From Spirosoma sordidisoli (GTDB lineage: Bacteria; Bacteroidota; Bacteroidia; Cytophagales; Spirosomataceae), in contig NZ_SBLB01000003.1 of NCBI RefSeq assembly GCF_004138325.1, forward strand, positions 372,001-436,000: a stretch of DNA of 64,000 nt. The letters run 5' to 3'. Positions 50,295 to 59,357 of this stretch are shown piece after piece. Made by a program: the position numbers and the translations under genes. Each line of letters begins with the position of its first letter. Within the stretch, counting starts at the first letter, position 1. A model generated the notes under the pieces. That model worked only from the letters and a program-made list of their open reading frames with translations, made no database searches and had not been told where the DNA came from.

Positions 50295-51170
50295 ATGCTC
50301 ACGCCCCGGTTTTCCATCCTCAAGCGCAGCGGCTCCCAGGCAGGGATGAAGCTCAGCGACCTGACGGGCGACTACCACGCTACCAACAATCCCGGTGGCT
50401 GGTGGCCGCCGGCTCCGGCGGGTCAGTCGCTGCCGTCCAACCGACTCAATCCCACCCGCGCCGAGTCCGCCGTCCTGCTGGTGGTTACCAACGCCCGGAC
50501 GGGTGACGAGATCGGCCAATATGAGCTGCAGCGTGACCCCGCCGACTCCACCCCAACCTACATCGTTCCCTTTGCCCCCACCGATGGCGTCTACATCTTT
50601 ACGATGCTGGTCAAAGCCAAAGCGGGGCAGGCCCGGCCGCTGTATTCCTACAGCCTGACGCGCCCCGCCCAGACGGGCATCACCCTCTGGGTGCGCAGCG
50701 ACGGAGCCTGGATCAACACCGAGTCACTGGTCGTCAGCACCCCATCCGGCCGGCTGTGGCAACTCGACGCCACGCCCCAGATCATTACCGAGTGGCGCGA
50801 AATCAACGGGGCAGGTCAGATCGTAGCCAGTGCGCCGATCCTGGCCGAGCAGACCTTCGCCGATCCGACCGCCAGCATGACGGGTTCCGTCGAAGCGGTC
50901 GTGGGTCGAACCAGCCTCACCCAGCTCATCAGCCGGAGCCTGGAATTTAAGCTGGGCCATATCGCGGCCAGCCTCTCCTACGACAGCGCGAACCTGCCCC
51001 AGATCAACCAGCACCGTCAGACGATGACCAACCGATTTACCCTAGCTGACCGGGGGCTGCTGGCCCTCGAAGCCGCCATCTCCCACCTGTCGGTATTCAC
51101 GGCGGAGAAGGAGATGTTGCGGCTGCATCAGCTGGTGGACTCCATCAACCACATCAGCCCGGCCACATGA
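50295..51170 (+). CDS. tail-associated structural protein (291 aa)
   Basis: The N-terminus MLTPRFSILKRSGSQAGMKLSDLTGDYHATNNPGGWWPP contains LTGDY.A..NPGGW, which recurs in Bacteroidota phage tail proteins that precede fibre genes. A beta-sandwich part follows (VLLVVTNARTGDEIG, TYIVPFAPTDGVYIFTMLVK), then a helical end (LTQLISRSLEFKLGHIAASL). It likely joins fibres to the tail. Exact role unknown. It overlaps the next gene by ATGA. Confidence 0.65.
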   Translation: MLTPRFSILKRSGSQAGMKLSDLTGDYHATNNPGGWWPPAPAGQSLPSNRLNPTRAESAVLLVVTNARTGDEIGQYELQRDPADSTPTYIVPFAPTDGVYIFTMLVKAKAGQARPLYSYSLTRPAQTGITLWVRSDGAWINTESLVVSTPSGRLWQLDATPQIITEWREINGAGQIVASAPILAEQTFADPTASMTGSVEAVVGRTSLTQLISRSLEFKLGHIAASLSYDSANLPQINQHRQTMTNRFTLADRGLLALEAAISHLSVFTAEKEMLRLHQLVDSINHISPAT

Positions 51171-51358
51171 ACGATCTGCTTGCGGACGGGTCATGGCCCG
51201 CCATACTGGCCTACATCATTCAGGAAGGCCGGCAAACTAAAGACCTGGATGTCGTCGTCGCCTACTCGGCCCGACGCTACCAGACCCCGTATCAACAGGC
51301 CGAGGCACTAGCCTGGGCGCAACAAAAAACTGGTTATGGCCTGCAACTGCTCCGATAA
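51167..51358 (+). CDS. small unknown protein (63 aa) in the fibre module
   Basis: Not recognised. The helical product MNDLLADGSWPAILAYIIQE...QAEALAWAQQKTGYGL is placed between two tail genes with an ATGA overlap upstream and a 23-bp overlap downstream. Possibly a fibre chaperone. Confidence 0.55.
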   Translation: MNDLLADGSWPAILAYIIQEGRQTKDLDVVVAYSARRYQTPYQQAEALAWAQQKTGYGLQLLR

Positions 51359-53915
51359 CAACCCAGACAAACCCTGCGCCAAGTGCGGAGAGCCGGACGG
51401 TTGCGCCCCGGCCTACAGCCCCATTCAGCTGACGCCCGTGGAGCCCGACCTCTGCCCCAAGCCGGCGGATGCAACCACGGTGCAGTACTTCCGCCGACTG
51501 CTCGAACTCATCGCCCGGCGCAGTGCCGGCTCGGGCTCCGGTAGTGGCTCGGGTTCCTCGTCGGGTTCCGGATCGGGCAGCGGCCCGACGCCCCCCGTGG
51601 GCTGGCCCGACCCCAACCTGCTCGGCCCGCTGGGCTGGGAGCGGATGCCCGACGGCACCTGCCCCAAACCCCAGGAACTGCAGCTCATCGCGTCGGCCGA
51701 CGTGTCGGGCACACTGGCCGACTGCCGAAAGACGGTGGACTACACCTTTTCTATCGCCGGCAAAACGTCCGGTCTGAGCTGGTCGGTGTCCCGCGACGGG
51801 GGCTACAGCTACCAGCCGGCCGCCACGACGCCCATCTTCTCGTTCTCTACCGCTGGCGGGGCCAGGGCCGACTGGTATCACTTCCGCGTCCGGGCCGACC
51901 ACGCCGACGGGGCGGGCGTCTGGGCCATCGAAGTACACCCCACGACCGGGTCGCTGACCGCCACGCGGCTGGGTGCCTACGTCAACCGGCCCGCCGGCTG
52001 CGCCTTCAACCGCTGGCAGCTGGTGCTCCCGCTGGGCGTTACGCTGGTAGCCTCGGCCCTCACCGCCGACGCCGGCATCGCCATGACCGAAGTGGCACCG
52101 GGCGTCGTAGATGTGCGGGGGTTTCAGGGCAAGGTGACGGGTTTCGTCAGCCTGCGCTGGAACGGCCAGACGGTCAACGTGCCGGTGCGCCCCCTCTACG
52201 CGCTGGGCACGGGCTTCTTTGCCGGCCTGCTCAGCGAAGTACCCCTGCCGGTACTGACGCTGCTGACCTATCCGCTCTGTGACAACACGACCTGGTTTGC
52301 CGTCCGCGTGACGGGGGGTAACCTGGCCGAGCCGATCCAGTGGAGCCGGGGCGGCAGCAGCCTGACCGGCGGCATGACGGAAAAGAAACTGCCCAACGTG
52401 GGCGGGGCGGTTGGCGTGTCGGTCGTTACTGACAAGGGCACCCTGACGGCCAGCAAAGACCCCCTCGCCGGCAGCGGATCGGGCAGCAGCTCGGGTACGG
52501 GTAGCGGCTCCGCGTCAGGCACTGGCTCGGGCACTGGCTCGGGTACGGGTTCCGGTAGCGGAACAGGTTCAGGCAGCAGCAGCGGTTCGGGCTCCTCGTC
52601 GGGTTCCGGTTCGGCATCGGGCAGCGGAGCCCCGACGGTGCGCTGTAACTTCGGCTCCATCCGCAAGTTTGCCCTGCCCGACATCCTCACCTACTTCATT
52701 CCCATTGACGAGGTGTTCAGCGGCAACCCGACGGCGTTCCGGCTGGAACTGGCCGGCTCGGGCGGCATTGGCATCCCCCTGCCGACGAGCGACTACAGCT
52801 TACAGCTCAGCGTCGCCACCGAAGAGAATCCGGATGGATCGGTCGTGCTGGTGCGCTACCTGCAGATGGGCATCCGCACGACGGCGGCCGGCCTGGCGAC
52901 CTACCGGCTGGTGGCGACCAATACCGCCGGCAGCGCGAACATTGAGTTTCCGGTTACGACCATCAGCCGCACCGGCTTTGCGGTTCCGAACCTGCTGCTC
53001 AGCATCAGCTCGGCGAACCGGGCTTTGTCGGCCTTTATCAACGACAACGCAGCCGTCACCCAGGCGTTCATCACGCCGGCCGGTACGTGCAACACGTCGG
53101 GAGCCACCCCGCCGACCCAGTTTGTCATCGACAACAGCCTGGCCCTGCCCTACCAGAAGAAGCTGACCCTGCCGGCCAAACCGCGTGGGCTCTATACGCT
53201 CTGGCTGGGTAACGCCAACGGCGGTGACGAGATCACCGTCTCGCTGCCGACGCCCGACGGCGCGGCCAGGGTGATGGCCGACTCACGGGAAACCTCGGGC
53301 TCGGGCTCGGGCTCGTCGTCCGGTACGGGCAGCGGCTCGGGTAGCGGCCCGGTGTATTACGCCATCGGCACCCCGATAGAAACCTCGGACCCCACCGCAT
53401 CCGGCTCGGGATCGGGATCGGGATCGGGCAGCGGTTCAGGTAGTGGCAGTGGTACGGGTTCGGGCTCCGGTAGTGGGTCTGGGTCTTCGTCGGGCTCCGG
53501 CTCGGCGGCACCCCCCGCGTCGGTCAACCAGGTCGCCATCTGGCGCACGCCTGGCAACACGCCGATGTTTTTGATGCGCTCGGCGTCCACCTCGGGTAAC
53601 CTGGGCATGGAAGGCTTCTGGTCACCGCTGGGCCTGTGGCTGCCGGTCGGTTACAGTGGCGAGTCGGGTTCCATTACCGACGCCCGCCCCACCGGCTTCG
53701 AGGACTTCCAGTACCAGTACGAGTACGGCGCGTCGGTGGGCGACTACCTCACCGCCCTCGGCGGCACGACGACCTTTCAGCTGCGCAAGGCGGGCCAGAC
53801 GCTGCCCTTCCTGTCGGTTGACTTCTCGGCGGCCGGGCTGGGACTCAACCAGGTTAAGATCATTTACAGTGGCGACCAGGCCAACGAAATTCTTGTAGAC
53901 GTTTTCACGTACTGA
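51336..53915 (+). CDS. multi-domain tail fibre with Cys-rich N-terminus and Gly-Ser linkers (859 aa)
   Basis: The first 40 residues hold six Cys (C3, C5, C14, C17, C23, C40) in CNCSDNNPDKPCAKCGEPDGC, a possible metal-binding or disulfide knot at the attachment end. Beta-rich, Ig-like domains (for example 135-375 and 433-650) are separated by Gly/Ser/Thr-rich linkers at about 65-84, 379-431, 653-672 and 688-725. The C-terminal domain (from 727) is beta-rich. Such a beads-on-a-string layout suggests a long flexible fibre or adhesin that binds the host surface or its polysaccharide. Confidence 0.72.
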   Translation: MACNCSDNNPDKPCAKCGEPDGCAPAYSPIQLTPVEPDLCPKPADATTVQYFRRLLELIARRSAGSGSGSGSGSSSGSGSGSGPTPPVGWPDPNLLGPLGWERMPDGTCPKPQELQLIASADVSGTLADCRKTVDYTFSIAGKTSGLSWSVSRDGGYSYQPAATTPIFSFSTAGGARADWYHFRVRADHADGAGVWAIEVHPTTGSLTATRLGAYVNRPAGCAFNRWQLVLPLGVTLVASALTADAGIAMTEVAPGVVDVRGFQGKVTGFVSLRWNGQTVNVPVRPLYALGTGFFAGLLSEVPLPVLTLLTYPLCDNTTWFAVRVTGGNLAEPIQWSRGGSSLTGGMTEKKLPNVGGAVGVSVVTDKGTLTASKDPLAGSGSGSSSGTGSGSASGTGSGTGSGTGSGSGTGSGSSSGSGSSSGSGSASGSGAPTVRCNFGSIRKFALPDILTYFIPIDEVFSGNPTAFRLELAGSGGIGIPLPTSDYSLQLSVATEENPDGSVVLVRYLQMGIRTTAAGLATYRLVATNTAGSANIEFPVTTISRTGFAVPNLLLSISSANRALSAFINDNAAVTQAFITPAGTCNTSGATPPTQFVIDNSLALPYQKKLTLPAKPRGLYTLWLGNANGGDEITVSLPTPDGAARVMADSRETSGSGSGSSSGTGSGSGSGPVYYAIGTPIETSDPTASGSGSGSGSGSGSGSGSGTGSGSGSGSGSSSGSGSAAPPASVNQVAIWRTPGNTPMFLMRSASTSGNLGMEGFWSPLGLWLPVGYSGESGSITDARPTGFEDFQYQYEYGASVGDYLTALGGTTTFQLRKAGQTLPFLSVDFSAAGLGLNQVKIIYSGDQANEILVDVFTY
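52470..52628 (+). repeat. Gly-Ser/Gly-Thr dipeptide repeat (53 residues)
   Basis: Alternating Gly with Ser, Thr or Ala encoded by many different synonymous codons (GGC, GGT, GGA; TCG, AGC, TCC, ACG). The codon mixture points to selection on the protein rather than recent DNA slippage of one unit. Confidence 0.8.
53400..53510 (+). repeat. Gly-Ser dipeptide repeat (about 37 residues)
   Basis: Second long linker of the same fibre gene, built from GGC/GGA/GGT and TCG/AGC/AGT codons. A run of GGATCG repeats (53407-53430) is more uniform and may still vary in length. Confidence 0.75.
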
Positions 53916-53916
53916 T

Positions 53917-55842
53917 ATGCCAAACGGAATCAAAAAACAGGTACTCGGCAGCAACGGCACCCCGACCGGGGAGTTCCGCTACTATACCGAATCGGTGGCG
54001 GGATCAGGGGTGTACGACGTGCTCATCCCCGAACCTTCGTCCATGACCCCGGCGCGTATCGGCATCCGGTCGCTGGCCCCCTACAAGCCAGAGCCGGTGC
54101 AGGTCTTCAACCCGCAGCAGTTCGGCGTGGGCGACTACTACCACCCCAACTTCACCTGCGCCATCGACTTCACCGACGGCAAGACGGTGCCCGAACGCAA
54201 GGCACTGGGCATAAACCTGTTCAACGCGCCGACGATGGACGACGCCCAGAAGGGAGCCCTGACCTTCGGGGAAGGGATGCTCTATATCACCGAGTCCACC
54301 TGCCATAAGGAACTCGAAGGGCCGGGCGTGTACGAGTCAAGCCTGCAGACGTACTTTCAAAAGATATGGCAGTACATCCCCGCGCTGGGCTACGGCATCG
54401 ACGTGGGTATCAAGTACGCCATCTTCAACATCGAAACCAGCCTGGGCTGGGGCCGCGATGTGTACGGGCAGGGTGGCCACTGGGCCAAAACCTGGGATCA
54501 GGCGAAGAGCCTTTCGATTGTCTGCGAAAAGGACGGTGTCACCCGCACCCTAGAGCAGCTGCACAACCAGGGGCCAGCTGAGTGGGACCGCGAGTTCACC
54601 ACGCGCCGGGCCAACCGGATGACGCTGCTGCTGCTGGTCGCCAGAGAGAAAGGCTACCCCGGCCTCAAGGTGTCTTTCGGAGCCAGCCCCTACCAGGGCC
54701 AGCCGCGCATCGACTTTGCCACGGGGAACAGCGTCTTCACCGACGGAGCGTGTAACGTCAACCACATCGGCGGATCGGGCAACGTGATCACGCTCAACCG
54801 GCCGGGGGGCGGCACCAGCACCTATACGATGGCCGGCAACCAGTGGGACTACGAAGACTTCGTGACGGGCTACTACTACGACTTTTACTTCGACGTCCCG
54901 GTGCGCCAGGACTTTATCGACATCTGGGTCAACAAGCTGCCCCACACCCAGAACTACCCCTACATCTGGTCGAAGATGGGCGTTCGCCACGTCTTCGCCG
55001 ACGAGAAGGGCTATATCCAGCTCAACCGGCAGCGGATGCTGGCCCGCCAGGGCGTCGTGCGCCCCTTCAAACGGCAGGTCGAACCCATGTACGAAGCCAA
55101 CGCGGCCGGCATCGTGGCCGGTCAGTGGGTCGAGGCCAACCAGGGCGGTGAGATATTCAGGGTGCCCCACACCCACCTGCAGAGCAGCATCCTGTATGCC
55201 GACCTCAACAAGTTCGACACCCCAAAGGTGTGGCAGCAGCCCTACGAGATGGACGCCTTCTACTGCGTGACGCGCTTCTTCGCCGGCAACGACGAAGGCT
55301 GGGGTTTCCATATGTTCCCCTTCAACTTCGCCCCCGAGAGTGTCCGCTTCCCCATCATCAACACCAACTACTACAAGCATGAGATGCACACCATTACGGC
55401 CATCCACCAGGCCCGTAAGCGGATGCAGCCCTACGAGCGGTACTATACCGGCTCGACGCTGGTAGAAGACCCCGAGGTGCAGATAAACGAGACGGGCAGC
55501 TGGTCGGCCTATTCGGGCACTGACGCCTACAACTACAACGCGGGCAGCTTCGGGGTGCAGAAGCCTTCGTTCATGCTGCGCTACAAGGCCGTGTCGGGCG
55601 GCTGGCATGTACTTATCGCGGGCGGCATGAACCAGGGCTGGACGACCGAGCGCACCGATCAGGTCCGGGTGCCGGGTGGGCTGCTAAACGGCAACAAGTT
55701 CCGCTGTAAGCTGCGCGGCCCGTCGGTTCACATCTTCGAGTTTTTCGTCCGCGACAGCGATACGAACCAGACCTACGAAGCGGTGCCCAACACACCAACC
55801 GGCTGGGAACGGCCCGGCTACGTGCCCCGCATCATCTCATAG
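53917..55842 (+). CDS. large tail or receptor-interacting protein, possible hydrolase-like fold (641 aa)
   Basis: I do not recognise a family with certainty. After a short N-terminal virion-docking part (MPNGIKKQVLGSNGTPTGEF) the sequence is rich in aromatic residues, with an alpha/beta look in the middle (YGIDVGIKYAIFNIETSLGWG, MTLLLLVAREKGYPGLKVSF, IDIWVNKLPHTQNYPYIWSK) like a TIM-barrel glycoside hydrolase, and a beta-sandwich C-terminus (about 520-641). It could degrade a host polysaccharide. Adjacent to fibre genes with a 1-bp gap. Confidence 0.58.
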   Translation: MPNGIKKQVLGSNGTPTGEFRYYTESVAGSGVYDVLIPEPSSMTPARIGIRSLAPYKPEPVQVFNPQQFGVGDYYHPNFTCAIDFTDGKTVPERKALGINLFNAPTMDDAQKGALTFGEGMLYITESTCHKELEGPGVYESSLQTYFQKIWQYIPALGYGIDVGIKYAIFNIETSLGWGRDVYGQGGHWAKTWDQAKSLSIVCEKDGVTRTLEQLHNQGPAEWDREFTTRRANRMTLLLLVAREKGYPGLKVSFGASPYQGQPRIDFATGNSVFTDGACNVNHIGGSGNVITLNRPGGGTSTYTMAGNQWDYEDFVTGYYYDFYFDVPVRQDFIDIWVNKLPHTQNYPYIWSKMGVRHVFADEKGYIQLNRQRMLARQGVVRPFKRQVEPMYEANAAGIVAGQWVEANQGGEIFRVPHTHLQSSILYADLNKFDTPKVWQQPYEMDAFYCVTRFFAGNDEGWGFHMFPFNFAPESVRFPIINTNYYKHEMHTITAIHQARKRMQPYERYYTGSTLVEDPEVQINETGSWSAYSGTDAYNYNAGSFGVQKPSFMLRYKAVSGGWHVLIAGGMNQGWTTERTDQVRVPGGLLNGNKFRCKLRGPSVHIFEFFVRDSDTNQTYEAVPNTPTGWERPGYVPRIIS

Positions 55843-55857
55843 TCAACTTTTGTCAAC
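55843..55857 (+). promoter_or_regulatory. TCAAC-N5-TCAAC double box before the second fibre gene
   Basis: TCAAC-TTTTG-TCAAC, perfect and 10-bp phased, fills the 18-bp gap and ends 3 bp before the ATG at 55861. Confidence 0.6.
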
Positions 55858-55860
55858 GCC

Positions 55861-58431
55861 ATGCCACGCTATCAGCGCACCAATACCAACCAAGCTGCTT
55901 CGCTCACCGACGCGAACAACGCCTTCGTGACCATGCTCGACGGGGAAACGTCCGCGCAGGCAGCCGCCCGGCGCACGGCCAACCCAGCCCTGCCGGTGCT
56001 GCTCGACATTCCCATGCCCAGATGGCTGCTGGCGTTCCGGCAGACCTACGACCTGGCCACCCGCGCCCTGATCATCGAAGCCGCCCCGGCGGCCGGCGTG
56101 GACATCCGCGCCAAGATCAGACTCGTCAGCAACGCGGCCCTCGTCATGCAGTCGGGTGGCGGCCAGTCGCTGACGGCGGGTACGTACTACCCCCCCGGCC
56201 CGCTGGCGAACCAGAACCCCTTCACCCGCGAGTGGGGCTTTCTGCCTACGGTGACGGTTGGCTCGGGTGTACCCCAGCAGGAAGTCGAAGTGACTTTTCT
56301 CAACTTCACCACGGGTCAGGAGTTCTGGGTGCGCTGGACCCCGCAGCCGCTGAGCCGCTGGGTCGTGGCCGGCCCCAATGCCGCCATCGGATCGGGCAGC
56401 GCGTCGGGCACCGCCGGGGTGCCGGTGGGTCCGTCGTGGCTCAACGTCCGCTACACCCACTCGGCCTACTACGTCGTGCAGGTAGCCTCGCCGGGGCCGG
56501 TGCAGATGATGATTGAACGCACCGATGGCATCGCCATGACGCTCAACAACGAGAATAACCCCCTGCTGTTCTCGGGCGTCTTCTACCCCGCCGGACAAGT
56601 GCAGGGCCAGGGAGCCTACACCCAGGACTACCAGTTCCGGCCAATCCCGGTCAACGTCAGGGTGCGGCTCACGTTTAGAAACCAGTCCGGCCAGACATAC
56701 TCTCTGGAACACCTGGCCACCAACACCTCTACCCCCACGCCGTTGCTGGTGGCGGGCGTGGGGGCCGGTAGTGGTTCGGGTACGGGTTCCGGCACGGGGA
56801 GCGGAACCGGCTCGGGTAGCGCGTCGGGCACCTCGTCGGGCTCGGGCAGTGCATCCGGATCGGGTACAGGTAGCGGATCGGGTCAGCTGCCGCTGCCGGC
56901 GGGTGGCTTTGTGGAGGGGCCGACGGTGGCTTCGCTGCTGGCTTACGCACCCTTTGCGCCCGGTGCCAACCAGTACCAGTCGTGGCCGACCGGCAACACC
57001 GAGCAGTACCTCAGTAACGGCACCATCGTCGCCGGCTTCGGCCGGGCCGTGGGAGCCAGCCTCAAGACGCTCCGCAAAGCCAATGGCCCCAACTGGGTCA
57101 ACACCAGCTTCCAGGACAGCTCCATCTTCGAGGGCGTACTCTCCCCCGATACCGGGCGGTCGGGCGGCTTTTCGATCTACGGATTCCCCGATGGCGGACC
57201 CGTCAATCAGCAGACGGGCCTGAGCCCAAACCCCTACTACGAAAACGAGCAGAACAGTTCCATGCGCTCCGACGACACGGGCTGGAACCCCGTACAGGGG
57301 GGCAGCCGGGGGGCTCTGGATAGAAGCCCGATTCTGCACTACGAACGGCGTACTGTCAACGGCGTTGAATACATCCATACCGTCACCCAGCCCTACCAGT
57401 GGGCGATGTCGGGCATCCTGGGTAAGTGCAAGATACACGCCTGGTGGTGGCTGGAAGGGCCGGTCCTGCGCTACTATACGATCTTCGAGAACTTCCGCGA
57501 CGACGTGCAGATGCTCTTCGAGGGCCGCGACCAAGAGTTTATCTTCTGCTACACCATCGGTGACCTGTGGCGGCATTTGTTGTACACGGGCAATGCCCCG
57601 CTGACAGACGGCAACCTGCAGGAGATCACGACGGTATCGCCCACCGAAGGGGGTGGACAGGATAACCAGACCGACACGGGCGAGTTCTTCGGCACCGAGC
57701 ACTGGATCGGATCGCTCAACGGGGCCGGCAACGAAGGGGTATTCATCGTCACCCCCTACAGCACCGGCTTCCGGGGTAAACAGTTTCAGGGTCGCTGGGG
57801 CAATGCCGACACCAACGCCAGCAGCTACATCAACGCCAACATGACCAGCGTGATGGGCGATCTGCCCTACTGCTACGGGTTTACGGGCTACGTCTACGTC
57901 GGCAACCTCAATGAGTTTAGGGCGTGGCGCAAGGCAACCAACATCAACCCGCTGCCCTTCGGCTGGACGTTCGGCCCCGGCAAGGCCAACAACTGGTACG
58001 GCACCAGCTGCCCGGCCAAATTCGTGGATGGCAAGTACACCTGCACGATTGGCAAGATCAGAAACAACGGCCACCCCCTTGAGAGCAATATCGGCTTCGG
58101 CCGGTTCTGGTCACCCAAAGGGGCGTGGAAGGCCAGCGACTATTCGACCATCTACGTGCGGGGCAAAGTTACCGGCCTGACCAACCTGTGTTTGTTCTTC
58201 CGCCGGCCGGGCGATACGGCCAGCGACATCGACCTGAACCAGATTCCCTTTACGGTCGTCGGCGACGGGGTTACCCGCACCTACGCCATCACGGTCAGCA
58301 CCAACCAGCGGTGGCAGCAGACGGGTGTGTTCGTGCAAATATGCATCGGAAACCCCGTACCCCGCGTGACCCGCGTGGGCAACGAAACCATGCAACTCGA
58401 CTACGTCGGACCCATCAACCCAGGCAACTAA
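55861..58431 (+). CDS. second tail fibre with Gly-Ser linker (856 aa)
   Basis: Two similar beta-sandwich modules (about 55-180 and 195-300; both carry a Y-(Y/P)-P-(P/A)-G turn: TYYPPGPLANQNPFTREWGF and FYPAGQVQGQGAYTQDYQFR) are followed by a Gly-Ser-rich linker (303-342) and a ~510-residue C-terminal domain with many Trp, Tyr and Asn residues (CKIHAWWWLEGPVLRYYTIF, GTEHWIGSLNGAGNEGVFIV), likely for sugar binding. Function as adhesin or receptor-binding protein is inference from the place and layout. Confidence 0.7.
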   Translation: MPRYQRTNTNQAASLTDANNAFVTMLDGETSAQAAARRTANPALPVLLDIPMPRWLLAFRQTYDLATRALIIEAAPAAGVDIRAKIRLVSNAALVMQSGGGQSLTAGTYYPPGPLANQNPFTREWGFLPTVTVGSGVPQQEVEVTFLNFTTGQEFWVRWTPQPLSRWVVAGPNAAIGSGSASGTAGVPVGPSWLNVRYTHSAYYVVQVASPGPVQMMIERTDGIAMTLNNENNPLLFSGVFYPAGQVQGQGAYTQDYQFRPIPVNVRVRLTFRNQSGQTYSLEHLATNTSTPTPLLVAGVGAGSGSGTGSGTGSGTGSGSASGTSSGSGSASGSGTGSGSGQLPLPAGGFVEGPTVASLLAYAPFAPGANQYQSWPTGNTEQYLSNGTIVAGFGRAVGASLKTLRKANGPNWVNTSFQDSSIFEGVLSPDTGRSGGFSIYGFPDGGPVNQQTGLSPNPYYENEQNSSMRSDDTGWNPVQGGSRGALDRSPILHYERRTVNGVEYIHTVTQPYQWAMSGILGKCKIHAWWWLEGPVLRYYTIFENFRDDVQMLFEGRDQEFIFCYTIGDLWRHLLYTGNAPLTDGNLQEITTVSPTEGGGQDNQTDTGEFFGTEHWIGSLNGAGNEGVFIVTPYSTGFRGKQFQGRWGNADTNASSYINANMTSVMGDLPYCYGFTGYVYVGNLNEFRAWRKATNINPLPFGWTFGPGKANNWYGTSCPAKFVDGKYTCTIGKIRNNGHPLESNIGFGRFWSPKGAWKASDYSTIYVRGKVTGLTNLCLFFRRPGDTASDIDLNQIPFTVVGDGVTRTYAITVSTNQRWQQTGVFVQICIGNPVPRVTRVGNETMQLDYVGPINPGN
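56767..56886 (+). repeat. Gly-Ser/Gly-Thr dipeptide repeat (about 40 residues)
   Basis: Same kind of linker as in the 859-aa fibre, with mixed codons (GGT AGT GGT TCG GGT ACG ...). Confidence 0.78.
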
Positions 58432-58433
58432 CT

Positions 58434-58907
58434 ATGGACACCTCCACGATTACCATTGAGCCCTCGAAGGCGGAACTCATGGGTCAGCTCTACGCCCTGG
58501 CCGAGCAGCTGGGGCTGGGCATTTCCGACCTGCGCTTTCTGACCACCGACCCGCCCCTGCCGGATGGCCCCGGCCCCACCCCCCTGCCCGATCTGGTGGA
58601 CGGGCTGGGCCTGCGGGTGCAGCTGCGGGTGCAGAGCGGCACATTGCAGTACCGCTACCTCGACAGCCAGGACTGGACGACAGCCGGTGTCGTGGGCGGT
58701 TCGGGCGGGGTGCTTGAACCCGTGGACATCCCCATCTCCACGGTGGGCCAGACCAGCTTTGCGCTGGTCAACGAAGAGCCGCGCCGGTCGCTCTACCTCA
58801 ACGGGGTGCTGCTGGGTAGCGACGAGTACACCATCGCTCCGCCGACGCTGACCTACTCGGGATTCTGTACACTCGACCCCGACGATACACTCACCTTAAA
58901 ACCATAG
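58434..58907 (+). CDS. tail-associated protein (157 aa)
   Basis: Start MDTSTITIEPSKAELMGQLYALAEQLGLGI at 58434, 2 bp after the fibre stop. After an N-terminal helix there is a Pro-rich segment (TTDPPLPDGPGPTPLPDLVD) and a beta-rich end (TSFALVNEEPRRSLYLNGVLLGSDEYTI). It looks like a small baseplate or fibre-linker protein; no family recognised. Confidence 0.62.
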   Translation: MDTSTITIEPSKAELMGQLYALAEQLGLGISDLRFLTTDPPLPDGPGPTPLPDLVDGLGLRVQLRVQSGTLQYRYLDSQDWTTAGVVGGSGGVLEPVDIPISTVGQTSFALVNEEPRRSLYLNGVLLGSDEYTIAPPTLTYSGFCTLDPDDTLTLKP

Positions 58908-58912
58908 AGCCC

Positions 58913-59332
58913 ATGCCCGTCCGTGGTAAACAAATCGCCCAGGCCGTATCGGCCCTCCTGCCCGCCAGTGAGCTGGTCAGCCCAGCCGCCGGCACCGTCG
59001 GTGACTTTCTGAAAAACAACGTCCAGCGCACGGTGCGCTACCCGGCCATCGTCGCCACGCTGGACGCGGCCAAAGCCACCAACAGCACCCTGGCCCACAA
59101 ACCCCTTTCCCTGCCCGTCATCAACGTGAACGGGGGTGACAGCAGCGGTGTCGTGGGCGACGGCGTCAAGACCGGCGCGTTTTATTTCTCGGCCGACTCG
59201 GGCGCGACCGCCCGCACCCTGGCCAACATGGCGGCCGGCGACAGTCTGTACGTCAACCCGACGGTGCTGGGTTATCCGCTCGACACCGACGACGTGCTGA
59301 TCGTCTCGTACCGCGCCTACCCGGCGGCCTAA
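58913..59332 (+). CDS. tail-associated protein (139 aa)
   Basis: Not recognised. The sequence has a short helix (QIAQAVSALLPASELVS) and a beta-rich body (TGAFYFSADSGATARTLANM, DVLIVSYRAYPAA). It lies 5 bp after its neighbour and 25 bp before the spike gene, so it probably is a small structural adaptor. Confidence 0.6.
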   Translation: MPVRGKQIAQAVSALLPASELVSPAAGTVGDFLKNNVQRTVRYPAIVATLDAAKATNSTLAHKPLSLPVINVNGGDSSGVVGDGVKTGAFYFSADSGATARTLANMAAGDSLYVNPTVLGYPLDTDDVLIVSYRAYPAA

Positions 59333-59357
59333 TCCTCACCACTACGCAACCAAACCG

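Noticed and set aside
51528..53510. GC-rich hexamer repeats as CRISPR or minisatellite
   Set aside because: They are in frame, encode Gly-Ser linkers with mixed codons, and have no regular unit or spacers.
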